DNA of 59,174 nt from Micromonospora echinofusca (GTDB lineage Bacteria > Actinomycetota > Actinomycetes > Mycobacteriales > Micromonosporaceae): contig NZ_WVUH01000005.1 of NCBI RefSeq assembly GCF_017614955.1, positions 1 to 59,174 of the forward strand, read 5' to 3'. The position numbers and the translations under genes are program-made. The stretch's first letter is position 1. Each line of letters opens with the position of its first letter. Below the pieces are notes generated by a model, which was not told the origin of the DNA, made no database searches, and saw nothing but the letters and a program-made list of their open reading frames with translations. This document shows, in pieces, positions 34,818 through 43,366 of the stretch.

Positions 34818-36176
34818 ATGGGTCGGTTGTTCGGCACGGACGGCGTACGCGGTCGCGCGAACGTCGACCTGACACCCGAGTTGGCGATGGCCGTCGCGGT
34901 CGCCGCCGCGCACACGCTCGCCGAGACCGACCGGAGCCATCCGCCCCTGGCCGTCGTCGGCCGGGACACCCGGGCCAGCGGCGAGATGCTGGAGGCGGCC
35001 GTGGTGGCCGGACTCGCCAGCGCCGGCGCGAACGTCATCCGGGTCGGTGTGCTGCCCACCCCGGCGGTGGCGTTCCTGGTCGCCGAGGCCAAAGCCGACC
35101 TGGGCGTGATGCTCTCCGCCTCGCACAACCCCATGCCGGACAACGGCATCAAGCTCTTCGCCGCCGGTGGGCACAAGCTGCCCGACGAGATCGAGCTGAA
35201 GATCGAGGCGGCGATCGAGGCGAACGCCACCACCGCCTGGTCCCGACCGGTCGGTGCCGGGGTCGGTCGGGTGCACGACCTGCTCGACGGCGCGGACCAC
35301 TACGTGCAGCACCTGACCGGGACCATCGGCCACCGGTTGGACGGGCTGAAGGTCGTGGTGGACTGCGCGAACGGCGCCGCCGCCGAGGTCGCACCGGTCG
35401 CCTACCGCGAGGCCGGCGCCGAGGTGATCGCGATCCACGCCGAGCCGGACGGGCTCAACATCAACGACGACTGCGGCTCCAACCACATCGACGGCCTCCG
35501 GGCCGCCGTGGTGGAGCACGGCGCGCACCTGGGGCTCGCCCACGACGGTGACGCGGACCGGTGCGTGGCGGTCACCGCCGACGGGGACGAGGTGGACGGC
35601 GACCAGATCATGGCGATCCTCGCGCTCGCCATGCGGGACGCCGGCACGCTGGCCGGCGACACCCTGGTCGCCACCGTGATGAGCAACCTCGGTCTGCGAC
35701 TCGCGATGTCCGCCGAGGGCATCCGGCTGGTGGAGACCAAGGTCGGTGACCGGTACGTGCTGGAGGAGCTGCGCGCCTCCGGGCTGGCCCTCGGTGGCGA
35801 GCAGAGCGGGCACATCGTCATGCCGGCGCACGCCACCACCGGCGACGGGGTGTTGACCGGCCTGCACCTGATGGCCCGGATGGCGCAGACCGGCCGCTCC
35901 CTGGCCGAGCTGGCCTCGGTGGTGACCAAGCTGCCGCAGGTGCTGATCAACGTGCCGGTCGCCGACCGCACGGTGGGGGCCGGCGCGCCGGCCGTACTGG
36001 CTGCGGTGGAGGCGGCGGAGGCCGAGCTGGGGGAGACCGGCCGGGTCCTGCTGCGCCCCTCCGGTACCGAACCGTTGGTCCGGGTGATGGTGGAGGCGGC
36101 CACCGGGCAGACCGCCCAGGCGGTGGCCGAGCGGATCGCCACCGAGGTACGCACGGCCAGCCCTGCGGGCTCCTGA
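34818..36176 (+). CDS. glmM: Phosphoglucosamine mutase
   Basis: 452 residues. The start [15 protein letters not shown], the catalytic serine in SASHNP (Ser102), the magnesium loop DGDADR and the C-terminal phosphate-binding [14 protein letters not shown] are all present. It converts glucosamine-6-phosphate to glucosamine-1-phosphate on the way to UDP-N-acetylglucosamine. GGAGG is nine bases before the ATG. Its pathway partner glmS lies 3 kb downstream, interrupted by a reversed aminotransferase gene. Confidence 0.98.
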   Translation: MGRLFGTDGVRGRANVDLTPELAMAVAVAAAHTLAETDRSHPPLAVVGRDTRASGEMLEAAVVAGLASAGANVIRVGVLPTPAVAFLVAEAKADLGVMLSASHNPMPDNGIKLFAAGGHKLPDEIELKIEAAIEANATTAWSRPVGAGVGRVHDLLDGADHYVQHLTGTIGHRLDGLKVVVDCANGAAAEVAPVAYREAGAEVIAIHAEPDGLNINDDCGSNHIDGLRAAVVEHGAHLGLAHDGDADRCVAVTADGDEVDGDQIMAILALAMRDAGTLAGDTLVATVMSNLGLRLAMSAEGIRLVETKVGDRYVLEELRASGLALGGEQSGHIVMPAHATTGDGVLTGLHLMARMAQTGRSLAELASVVTKLPQVLINVPVADRTVGAGAPAVLAAVEAAEAELGETGRVLLRPSGTEPLVRVMVEAATGQTAQAVAERIATEVRTASPAGS

Positions 36177-36195
36177 CCTCGTACGAAGTCGGCGT

Positions 36196-36268
36196 GGGGT
36201 CGGGGCCCGGCTGACCGCCCGGCGCGGTCAGGCTTGATCCCCTCGCCGGTCACCCGGGCCCCGACCCC
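36196..36268. terminator. Nested hairpin between glmM and aminotransferase
   Basis: Outer arms of 15 bp (36196-36210 and 36254-36268) are perfectly complementary; inside is a second perfect eight-bp stem (36211-36218 with 36224-36231). It sits between convergent stop codons, so it should terminate both genes. Confidence 0.75.
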
Positions 36269-36317
36269 GGGAGCGATTCTGCCCGTGGGGTCAGGGTCCG
36301 GTTGGCCGGTGGCGCGG

Positions 36318-37505
36318 TCAGGCGAGGGCGCGTAGCCGGGTGACCGCCTCGGTGAGCATCTCCGGGCGTTTGCAGAAGGCGAACCGGATCAGCCGGCGGC
36401 CCGCCTCCGGGTCGTCGTAGAAGACCTGGGTCGGCACCGCCACCACCCCGCACCGCTCCGGTAGGGCGCGGCAGAACTCCACGCCGTCCCGGCCGCCGAG
36501 CGGGGCGATGTCGGCGGTGACGAAGTACGTCCCCTCCGGGGTCAGCACGTCGAACCCGGCGTCGACCAGGCCGCCGACGAGCTGGTCCCGACGTTGCTGC
36601 ATACCGGCCCGGAAGTCGTCGTAGTAGCTGTCCGGCAGGGCCAGGGCGACCGCGACCGCCGGTTGCAGGGGCGCGGCGTTGACGAAGGTCAGGAACTGCT
36701 TGACCCGGGTCACCGCCGAGACCAGCCGGGCCGGCCCGCTCACCCAGCCGACCTTCCAGCCGGTACAGGAGAAGGTCTTGCCGGCCGACGAGATGCGCAA
36801 CGTCCGCTCCCCCATGCCCGGCAGGGTGGCCAGCGGTACGTGCGTGCCGGCCGCGTCGGTGAACACCAGGTGCTCGTAGACCTCGTCGGTGACCGCGTAC
36901 ACGTCGTGCTCCTGGCAGAGCCCGGCGATCAGGGTCAGTTCGTCGACCGTGAAGACCTTCCCGGTCGGGTTGTGCGGGGTGTTCAGCAGCACCAGTCGGG
37001 TACGCGGTCCGAAGGCGGCCCGCAGTTCGTCCGGGTCGAAGGCGTACCGGCCGTCGGCGGCGGGACGCAACGTGACCGGGCGACGGACCGCACCGGCGAG
37101 CGCGATCGAGGCGGCGTACGAGTCGTAGTACGGCTCGAAGCAGACCACCTCGTCGCCCGCCTCGCAGAGAGCGAGGATGGTGGCGGCGATCGCCTCGGTG
37201 GCGCCTGCGGTGACCAGGACCTGCCCGTCCGGGTCGTACTCCAGTCCCCAGAACCGGCGCTGGTGGTCCGCCACCGCCGTCCGCAGGGCGGGGATCCCCG
37301 GGCCGGGTGGGTACTGGTTCTGCCCGCCGCGCAGCGCCTCGGCGGCGGCGGCCAGCATCTCCGGTGGGCCGTCGGTGTCCGGGAAGCCCTGCCCCAGGTT
37401 GACCGCGCCGGTGGAGACGGCCAGCGCGGACATCTCCGCGAAGATCGTGGTGCCGAAGGGGCGCATCCGGGCCACGAGCGGGTCGGTATCGGCGATCGTC
37501 GTCAC
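36318..37505 (-). CDS. Class I/II pyridoxal-phosphate aminotransferase
   Basis: 395 residues. Fold-type I aminotransferase with NLGQGFPDTDGP near the start, LLNTPHNPTGKV, TDEVYEHLVF, and the PLP-binding lysine in SSAGKTFSCTGWKVGW; the C-terminal RFAFCK arginine contacts the substrate carboxylate. Closest in style to kynurenine/glutamine- or methionine-type aminotransferases (YbdL/DapC-like), so the substrate is not certain. The GTG start lacks a clear ribosome site. Lies reversed between glmM and glmS. Confidence 0.9.
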   Translation of the reverse strand: MTTIADTDPLVARMRPFGTTIFAEMSALAVSTGAVNLGQGFPDTDGPPEMLAAAAEALRGGQNQYPPGPGIPALRTAVADHQRRFWGLEYDPDGQVLVTAGATEAIAATILALCEAGDEVVCFEPYYDSYAASIALAGAVRRPVTLRPAADGRYAFDPDELRAAFGPRTRLVLLNTPHNPTGKVFTVDELTLIAGLCQEHDVYAVTDEVYEHLVFTDAAGTHVPLATLPGMGERTLRISSAGKTFSCTGWKVGWVSGPARLVSAVTRVKQFLTFVNAAPLQPAVAVALALPDSYYDDFRAGMQQRRDQLVGGLVDAGFDVLTPEGTYFVTADIAPLGGRDGVEFCRALPERCGVVAVPTQVFYDDPEAGRRLIRFAFCKRPEMLTEAVTRLRALA

Positions 37506-37550
37506 GCCGCTCAGCCTAGGCGACCAGCGGGGCGTTTCCGGGTACGCGGA

Positions 37551-37646
37551 CCCCTCCCCGTCGATCATGGACCTGTGGTGGGGGGATGCAGGTCTTATGC
37601 ACCTTTTGCGGGGCGCCACAACTCCATGGTCGACGCGTCGGAGGGG
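37551..37646. repeat. Long imperfect palindromic element between aminotransferase and glmS
   Basis: The arms CCCCTCC...CGTCGATCATGGA and TCCATGGTCGACG...GGAGGGG face each other across about 40 bases, with TGTGG/CCACA extending the pairing. I recall GTCGATCATGGAGTTGTGG-type arms as frequent intergenic repeats in Micromonospora. It differs from the GTTGATCATGAAGTT element at 20026. Confidence 0.65.
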
Positions 37647-37733
37647 TGGGCGTCGGCGGGTGGCGGCGTCGTCGACGTTGTCGGATTTTCCGCCACCCGC
37701 CGTATCGATCAGGTAGGCTGCGTGTTTAGCCGT

Positions 37734-37760
37734 CTTTCGCGCAAGCAGCGTGAGCGAAAG
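37734..37760 (+). promoter_or_regulatory. Inverted repeat in the glmS leader
   Basis: CTTTCGC and GCGAAAG form a seven-bp dyad with a 13-base spacer, ending 18 bases before the glmS start. It could be an operator or leader hairpin. No glmS ribozyme core was recognised here. Confidence 0.35.
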
Positions 37761-37778
37761 TAGGTTAGGCTGCGGGCC

Positions 37779-39677
37779 ATGTGCGGAATCGTGGGTTACG
37801 CCGGTGCCCGACCGGCGCTGGGCATCGTGCTGGACGGCTTGCGGCGGCTGGAGTACCGCGGCTACGACTCGGCGGGCGTGGCGATCGTCTGCGGCGACGA
37901 ACTGCTCACCGAGAAGAAGGCCGGCAAGCTGGCCAACCTGGAGAAGATCCTCGCCGAGCGGGACGCCGCCGACTGCGACGCGCTGGGCATCGGGGACGGC
38001 ACCACCGGCATCGGGCACACCCGCTGGGCCACCCACGGCGGTCCCACCGACCGCAACGCCCACCCGCACGTCGCCCGGGACGGCCGGGTCGCCGTGATCC
38101 ACAACGGCATCATCGAGAACTTCGCCCGGCTCCGCGCCGAGCTGGAGGCCGACGGGGTGCAGTTCACCAGCGACACCGACACCGAGTGTGCCGCCCACCT
38201 GATCTCCATCGCGCTCGGCCAGCTGCGGGCCGCCGGGCACGCCGACTCCCCGCAACTGCTCGCCGAGGCGATGCGGCAGGTCTGCCAGCGGCTGGAGGGC
38301 GCCTTCACCCTCCTCGCGGTGGACGCCGGCGTCCCCGGCGCGGTGGTCGGCGCCCGGCGCAACTCCCCGCTGGTGGTCGGCCGGGGCCAGGGGGAGAACT
38401 ACCTGGCCAGTGACGTCTCCGCATTCATCGAGCACACCCGGGACGCGGTCGAGCTGGGCCAGGACCAGATCGTGCTGATCACCGGCGACAGCATCGAGAT
38501 CACCGACTTCGACGGCAACCCGGCCGCCGGCAAGGACTTCCACATCGACTGGGACGCCTCGGCCGCCGAGAAGGGCGGCTACGACTGGTTCATGCTCAAG
38601 GAGATCGAGGAGCAGCCCCAGGCGATCGCCGACACCCTGCTCGGCCGGCTCACCGAGACCGGTGAGATCGCCCTGGACGAGGTCCGCCTCAGCGACCAGG
38701 ACCTGCGCGACGTCGACAAGATCTTCATCGTGGCCTGCGGTACGGCATACCACTCCGGCATGGTCGCCAAGTACGCCATCGAGCACTGGACCCGGATCCC
38801 CTGCGAGGTGGAACTGGCCAGCGAGTTCCGCTACCGCGACCCGGTGCTCGACCGGTCGACGCTGGTGGTGGTGATCTCGCAGTCCGGCGAGACCATGGAC
38901 ACCCTGATGGCGCTCCGGCACGCCAAGGAGCAGAAGGCCCGGGTACTGGCCATCTGCAACACCAACGGGTCCACCATCCCGCGCGAGTCCGACGCGGTCC
39001 TCTACACCCACGGTGGCCCGGAGATCGCGGTCGCCTCCACCAAGGCGTTCCTCACCCAGCTCGTCGCCTGCTACCTGATCGGCCTGCACCTGGCCCAGGT
39101 CCGGGGGATCAAGTTCGCCGACGAGGTCGCCGCCGTGGTCGACCAGCTCCAGGAGGTACCGGACAAGCTGCGCGAGCTGCTCGGCCGGATCGAGCCGGTC
39201 CGGGAGCTGGCCCGGGACCTGAAGACCGCACCGACCGTGCTTTTCATCGGCCGGCATGTCGGCTACCCGGTGGCCCTGGAGGGCGCGCTCAAGCTCAAGG
39301 AGCTGGCGTACATGCACGCCGAGGGGTTCGCCGCCGGGGAGTTGAAGCACGGCCCGATCGCCCTGATCGACCAGGGCACCCCGGTGGTCTGCGTGGTGCC
39401 GTCGCCGGCCGGCCGGGGCATGCTGCACGACAAGGTCGTCTCCAACATCCAGGAGGTACGCGCGCGTGGCGCCCGCACCATCGTGATCGCCGAGGAGGGC
39501 GACGAGGCGGTGCTGCCCTACGCCGACCACGTGATCTACGTGCCGCGTACCCCGACCCTGCTCGCCCCGCTGCTGACCACCGTGCCGTTGCAGGTCCTCG
39601 CGGCGGAGATCGCCGCCGCCCGGGGACACGACGTCGACCAGCCGCGCAACCTGGCCAAGTCGGTCACCGTCGAGTGA
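37779..39677 (+). CDS. glmS: Glutamine-fructose-6-phosphate aminotransferase (isomerizing)
   Basis: 632 residues. The N-terminal glutamine amidotransferase domain begins MCGIVGYAG, with Cys2 the nucleophile after Met removal, and contains RGYDSAG and HTRWATHG. Two SIS sugar-isomerase domains follow (ISQSGETMDTLMALRHAK, ASTKAFLTQ) and the C-terminus ends in the conserved NLAKSVTVE. It makes glucosamine-6-phosphate, the first step to UDP-GlcNAc. No clear ribosome site is seen. Confidence 0.98.
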   Translation: MCGIVGYAGARPALGIVLDGLRRLEYRGYDSAGVAIVCGDELLTEKKAGKLANLEKILAERDAADCDALGIGDGTTGIGHTRWATHGGPTDRNAHPHVARDGRVAVIHNGIIENFARLRAELEADGVQFTSDTDTECAAHLISIALGQLRAAGHADSPQLLAEAMRQVCQRLEGAFTLLAVDAGVPGAVVGARRNSPLVVGRGQGENYLASDVSAFIEHTRDAVELGQDQIVLITGDSIEITDFDGNPAAGKDFHIDWDASAAEKGGYDWFMLKEIEEQPQAIADTLLGRLTETGEIALDEVRLSDQDLRDVDKIFIVACGTAYHSGMVAKYAIEHWTRIPCEVELASEFRYRDPVLDRSTLVVVISQSGETMDTLMALRHAKEQKARVLAICNTNGSTIPRESDAVLYTHGGPEIAVASTKAFLTQLVACYLIGLHLAQVRGIKFADEVAAVVDQLQEVPDKLRELLGRIEPVRELARDLKTAPTVLFIGRHVGYPVALEGALKLKELAYMHAEGFAAGELKHGPIALIDQGTPVVCVVPSPAGRGMLHDKVVSNIQEVRARGARTIVIAEEGDEAVLPYADHVIYVPRTPTLLAPLLTTVPLQVLAAEIAAARGHDVDQPRNLAKSVTVE

Positions 39678-39683
39678 CCCGCC

Positions 39684-39727
39684 GACCCGGGCCCCTCTCT
39701 CAGCGTGGTGAGAGAGGGGCCCGGGTC
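39684..39727. terminator. Bidirectional terminator between glmS and DUF1023 gene
   Basis: A perfect 19-bp stem (39684-39702 with 39709-39727) with a six-base loop fills the gap between convergent genes. Confidence 0.9.
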
Positions 39728-39728
39728 G

Positions 39729-41303
39729 TCATCCGGTGCGGTCGAGCACGATCCGGGCCATCCCGTCCAGCGCCGGATTGTCGTGGTCCCAGTAGCCGGT
39801 GTGGCCGTGCCGCCCGCTCGGGAAGGTCCGGCCGCCGAACTCCGTACCGCTCGGATCGGTGCCGAACCAGTGGTCGTCGTCCCGCCCGAACAGCAGCGTG
39901 GGCAGTCCGCCCAGGACCATCCGACCGGCCAGCTCGGCCGGCGGGCGGGTGTACCGGATCAGGTCGTCGTCGGCCGTGCTGGCCCACACCCGACCCGGCT
40001 CGGTGCGCAGCTCGGCGGCACTCTCCACGCCCACCCCGGGGGAGCCGACGAAGACCAGCGCGTCGGCGGACAGCCCGTGGTCCCGGGCCGCCGTACCGAC
40101 CACCAGTGACCCGTAGCTGTGCCCCAGCACGGTCTGCCGGGCCGGTGGCCCGTCGTGGGTCTCCCGCAGGCCCTCCTGGAACCGGTGCAGGGCCGGGCCG
40201 GCCGCCACCGCCTGCCGGTCCCGGGACGCCTCGCCGACGAAGTCCGGGGCGTCGTAGTCCAGCCAGAGCACCGCCGCCGTCTCGGTCGTCGGATCCAGCT
40301 CGGCGCAGCGCGCCGCCACCCGGGCGGCCCGGCCCAGCTCGCCGTCCAGGCTGGCCAGGTCGGAGGTCATCCCCGGCACGTAGGTGAGCACGTTCGCCGC
40401 CCGGTCCGGGTTGCCGAGCGCCACGATCGCCCGGCCGTCCCCGCCCTGGTCCAGGCCGAGCAGGTACCCGCGCGGCACCCCCTCGGCCAGCCGTCCGGCG
40501 ATCCCGTCGATGCCGGCGATCCGCCCGTCCAGGTGCCGCAGCGCGGCCAGCTCCAGCGGGCCCTGTGGGAGCCGGGCGGCGATCATGGACCGCTCGGCGA
40601 GCAGGGCCGCCCGGCGGGTGCCCAGCAGCAGCCGGTTGGCCTGGTCGCGGGCGGTCGCCGGTACCCCGTCCAGCCGGCCGACCAGGGCCGGTTCGTGCCC
40701 GACCAGCCAGCGTCGCTGCGCCGGGGTCAGCCGGTCCCACCAGAGCCGGACCAGGGCCGGATCGGCCCCGACCGGCGGCCGGTACGCCCCGGGCGGCTCC
40801 GCCCAGCTGCCCGCCAACGCGTCGGCGAGGCCGGTGAGCCGGGCCGCCGCCTCCCGGTCCGCCGCGTCGGCCACCGTCAGCGCGGCGCCCACCTGTGCCG
40901 ACACCTGGGTGACCGTCGGCCCGGCGTGCACCGGCTGCCGGGGCACCGCAGGATCGAGGGAGACCCGACCCTGCCGGTCGATCTGCGCCCCGGCCTGCGG
41001 CAGCAGAGCCACCGCCGAGGCGAGCCGGGCCCGCGCGGTGCGCAGCCGGACGGCGTACTCGGCGAGGATCTGGTCGACCTCGATGCCGAGCGGTACCCGG
41101 TCCAGCAGCCCGGTGCGGAGCGTGCCCAACCGGCCGGTGGCCGCCCGGGACGCCGCCCCCGTCCAGCTTCGGTCCAGGTCGGCGGCGACCGCCGCCAGTT
41201 CACCGGCGCGACGCTGGAGCAGGTCACCGACGCCCCGCCAGGCGGCGCCGGCCTGCTCCCAGGCCGCCGGATCGGCCGCCCAGAGCTGGGCGTACGTGGT
41301 CAC
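39729..41303 (-). CDS. DUF1023 alpha/beta hydrolase with N-terminal helical type VII-like domain
   Basis: 524 residues. The first 165 are helical and contain SWTGAA (Trp47), a WxG-like turn as in ESX-type substrates. The C-terminal hydrolase has nucleophile elbow GHSYGS (Ser396), VFVGSPGVGV and a late His in YWDHDNP. The GTG start overlaps the stop of the 97-residue gene upstream, a stable pairing with an ESX-like small protein. There is no signal peptide; export by a type VII system is possible but not shown. Substrate unknown. Confidence 0.82.
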   Translation of the reverse strand: MTTYAQLWAADPAAWEQAGAAWRGVGDLLQRRAGELAAVAADLDRSWTGAASRAATGRLGTLRTGLLDRVPLGIEVDQILAEYAVRLRTARARLASAVALLPQAGAQIDRQGRVSLDPAVPRQPVHAGPTVTQVSAQVGAALTVADAADREAAARLTGLADALAGSWAEPPGAYRPPVGADPALVRLWWDRLTPAQRRWLVGHEPALVGRLDGVPATARDQANRLLLGTRRAALLAERSMIAARLPQGPLELAALRHLDGRIAGIDGIAGRLAEGVPRGYLLGLDQGGDGRAIVALGNPDRAANVLTYVPGMTSDLASLDGELGRAARVAARCAELDPTTETAAVLWLDYDAPDFVGEASRDRQAVAAGPALHRFQEGLRETHDGPPARQTVLGHSYGSLVVGTAARDHGLSADALVFVGSPGVGVESAAELRTEPGRVWASTADDDLIRYTRPPAELAGRMVLGGLPTLLFGRDDDHWFGTDPSGTEFGGRTFPSGRHGHTGYWDHDNPALDGMARIVLDRTG

Positions 41304-41593
41304 CGGGGCACCCCGGTCAGCCGGCCGGCGGCGCGGGAGTCCACCGCGTCGTACCCGTCGGCGGCGGAGCCCACCCCGGTGGCGCCGTCCGCCACCCGAC
41401 CACCGAGCCGGCACAGCCAGCCGTGCAGGACGGAATCCAGCTCGGCGAGCGCCCCGGTGGCCTGCCAACCCGGAGCCGGCACGAGCAGCCCCGGCTGGCC
41501 GGTCAACCCGTGCCCCAGCCGGTACCCGGTCTCCGCCAGTCGTCGGGCGGCGGCCCGTAACTCGCCGGTCTCCACCCGGAGCACCTCGTCCAC
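41300..41593 (-). CDS. Small ESX/EspC-like helical protein
   Basis: 97 residues, mostly helical: VDEVLRVETGELRAAARRLA at the start and a central GWLCRLGGRVADGATGVGSA. The size and helix-turn-helix layout fit type VII secretion targets. GTG was chosen since GGGGAGGAGG lies just upstream; the open frame to 41704 crosses DnaA-box-like DNA. Coupled to the hydrolase by a GTGA overlap. Confidence 0.65.
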   Translation of the reverse strand: MDEVLRVETGELRAAARRLAETGYRLGHGLTGQPGLLVPAPGWQATGALAELDSVLHGWLCRLGGRVADGATGVGSAADGYDAVDSRAAGRLTGVPR

Positions 41594-41662
41594 GTCGGTG
41601 ACCTCCTCCCCGATCCATCGACGGAACTGACGGTAGGTGGCGACGCCGGGCGGACGGCAGCC

Positions 41663-41706
41663 CTGTGGAAAACCGCGTTCCCGGCGTACCCGTCGGTTGT
41701 CCACAG
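41663..41706. promoter_or_regulatory. Inverted pair of DnaA-box-like 9-mers
   Basis: TTGTCCACA (41697-41705) is a perfect actinobacterial DnaA box; TGTGGAAAA (41664-41672) is the complement of TTTTCCACA, a common variant, in the opposite orientation. CTGTGGA/TCCACAG make an exact seven-bp dyad. The pair lies between the divergent ESX-like and NAD(P)HX-repair genes. Confidence 0.4.
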
Positions 41707-41779
41707 CCGTTGCCCCGCAAGCGGAGCGGGACTAATCTGACCGGCCCCCGCCGGTAGGGTGAGGGCCTGATCGCCGTGG

Positions 41780-41815
41780 GCGACACCGGAAGGCGTGGCG
41801 ACACCGGAAGGCGTG
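41780..41815. repeat. 18-bp direct duplication in the leader of the NAD(P)HX repair gene
   Basis: GCGACACCGGAAGGCGTG occurs twice in a row, followed by a degenerate third start. It lies in the leader, 40 bases before the chosen ATG, so it is probably non-coding. An in-frame ATG at 41795 within the repeat was not used. Confidence 0.85.
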
Positions 41816-41854
41816 GCGACACGGACGGCACGGCGACACGGGAGGGCGGGCGGC

Positions 41855-43357
41855 ATGAGAGCGGCATGGCGGGTCACGGATGTCCGGGCGGCCGAGGCGG
41901 CGCTGATGGCCACGCTGCCGCCCGGGACGCTGATGCACCGGGCCGCCGCCGGGTTGGCCCGCCGCTGTGCGCTGCTGCTCGGTGACCGGGGCGGGGTGTA
42001 CGCCGCCGGTGTGCTGCTGCTGGTCGGCTCGGGCGACAACGGCGGGGACGCCCTCTACGCCGGTGCCCACCTGGCCCGGCGCGGCGCGGCGGTCCACGCC
42101 CTGCTGCTGAACCCGGAGCGGGCCCACGCCGCCGGGCTGGCCGCCCTGCGCGCCGCCGGTGGCCGGGTCGTCGACGTACCCCCGGCCCGGGTGGACCTGG
42201 TACTCGACGGCATCGTCGGCATCGGTGGCGCCGGTGGCCTGCGCGGACCCGCCCTGGCGGTGGTGGCCGGGCTGGCCACGGCACGCGGCCGGGACGGCCG
42301 ACGGCCGACGGTGGTCGCGGTCGACGTGCCGAGCGGGGTCGCCGTGGACACCGGGGACGTGCCGACCGGGCCGGACGGGCGCCCGTCGGCGGTCACCGCG
42401 GACGTGACCGTCGCCTTCGGCTGCCTCAAGCCGGCCCTGGTGGTCGGCCCGGCGGCGGCGCTGGCCGGGCAGGTCGAGCTGGTCGACATCGGGCTCGGGC
42501 CGTGGCTGCGGGGTACGCCCGCACTGCGGGTCACCGAGTGGTCGGACGTGGCCGCCGGGTGGCCCCGGCCCGGCCCGGCGGCGGAGAAGTACACCCGGGG
42601 CGTGGTCGGCCTGGCCACCGGTTCGGCCACCTACCCGGGAGCGGCGCTGCTCTCCGTCGGTGGCGCGCTCGCCGGCCCGACCGGCCTGGTCCGCTACGCG
42701 GGCAGCGCCCGGGCCGAGGTGGTCCGCCGGTACCCGTCGGTGATCGCCACCGACCGGGTCGCCGACACCGGCCGGGTGCAGGCCTGGGTCTGCGGCTCCG
42801 GGCTGGGTACCGACGCCCCGGCCGCCACCGAACTGCGCTGCGTGCTCGCCTCGGCCGTCCCGGTGGTGCTCGACGCGGACGCGCTCACCCTGCTGGTGGA
42901 CGGTTCGATGGCCGAGCGGCTGCGGCGGCGCGACGCGCCGATCGTGCTCACCCCGCACGACCGGGAGTACGCCCGGCTCTGCGGCGAGGCGCCGGGCGGT
43001 GACCGGGTCGGGGCCGCCCTGAAACTGGCCGCCTGGACGAACGCGGTGGTCCTGCTCAAGGGGGACCGCACGGTGGTCGGCACCCCGGACGGCCGGGCGT
43101 ACGTCAACCCGACCGGTACCCCGGCGCTGGCCACCGGGGGCACCGGTGACGTGCTCGCCGGGCTGCTCGGGTCGCTGCTCGCGGCCGGGTTGCCCGCCGC
43201 GCGGGCGGCGGTGCTGGCCGCGTACCTGCACGGGCTGGCCGGCCGGGAGGCGGCCCGGCACGGCCCGGCGACCGCCCCGGACGTGGCGGCGGCCCTGCGC
43301 ACGGTTCTCGCCCCGCTCACCGCCGACCCGGCCGGGGATGATCACCAGGGAAAGTAG
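41855..43357 (+). CDS. nnr: Bifunctional NAD(P)H-hydrate epimerase / ADP-dependent dehydratase
   Basis: 500 residues with both domains of the bacterial repair enzyme. The N-terminal epimerase (YjeF_N) has VLLLVGSGDNGGDALYAG and VDVPSGV; the C-terminal ribokinase-like dehydratase has LKGDRTVVGTPDGRAYVN and NPTGTPALATGGTGDVLAG. It repairs damaged NADHX and NADPHX. GGAGGG precedes the ATG. The gene leads a run with alr, an alpha/beta hydrolase and tsaE, a common actinobacterial order. Confidence 0.94.
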   Translation: MRAAWRVTDVRAAEAALMATLPPGTLMHRAAAGLARRCALLLGDRGGVYAAGVLLLVGSGDNGGDALYAGAHLARRGAAVHALLLNPERAHAAGLAALRAAGGRVVDVPPARVDLVLDGIVGIGGAGGLRGPALAVVAGLATARGRDGRRPTVVAVDVPSGVAVDTGDVPTGPDGRPSAVTADVTVAFGCLKPALVVGPAAALAGQVELVDIGLGPWLRGTPALRVTEWSDVAAGWPRPGPAAEKYTRGVVGLATGSATYPGAALLSVGGALAGPTGLVRYAGSARAEVVRRYPSVIATDRVADTGRVQAWVCGSGLGTDAPAATELRCVLASAVPVVLDADALTLLVDGSMAERLRRRDAPIVLTPHDREYARLCGEAPGGDRVGAALKLAAWTNAVVLLKGDRTVVGTPDGRAYVNPTGTPALATGGTGDVLAGLLGSLLAAGLPAARAAVLAAYLHGLAGREAARHGPATAPDVAAALRTVLAPLTADPAGDDHQGK

Positions 43358-43366
43358 GCTGGTGGC

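Noticed and set aside
37506..37778. glmS ribozyme or riboswitch
   Set aside because: The leader is short, carries a palindromic repeat and a simple dyad, and I could not find the ribozyme core; it is mainly a Firmicutes feature.
36318..39629. 1103-codon frame that continues through the aminotransferase and on opposite glmS
   Set aside because: Only its last 395 codons, the aminotransferase, have homology; the rest is antisense to glmS.
41663..41706. Replication origin
   Set aside because: Only two DnaA-like boxes, no dnaA/dnaN nearby and no AT-rich unwinding region.
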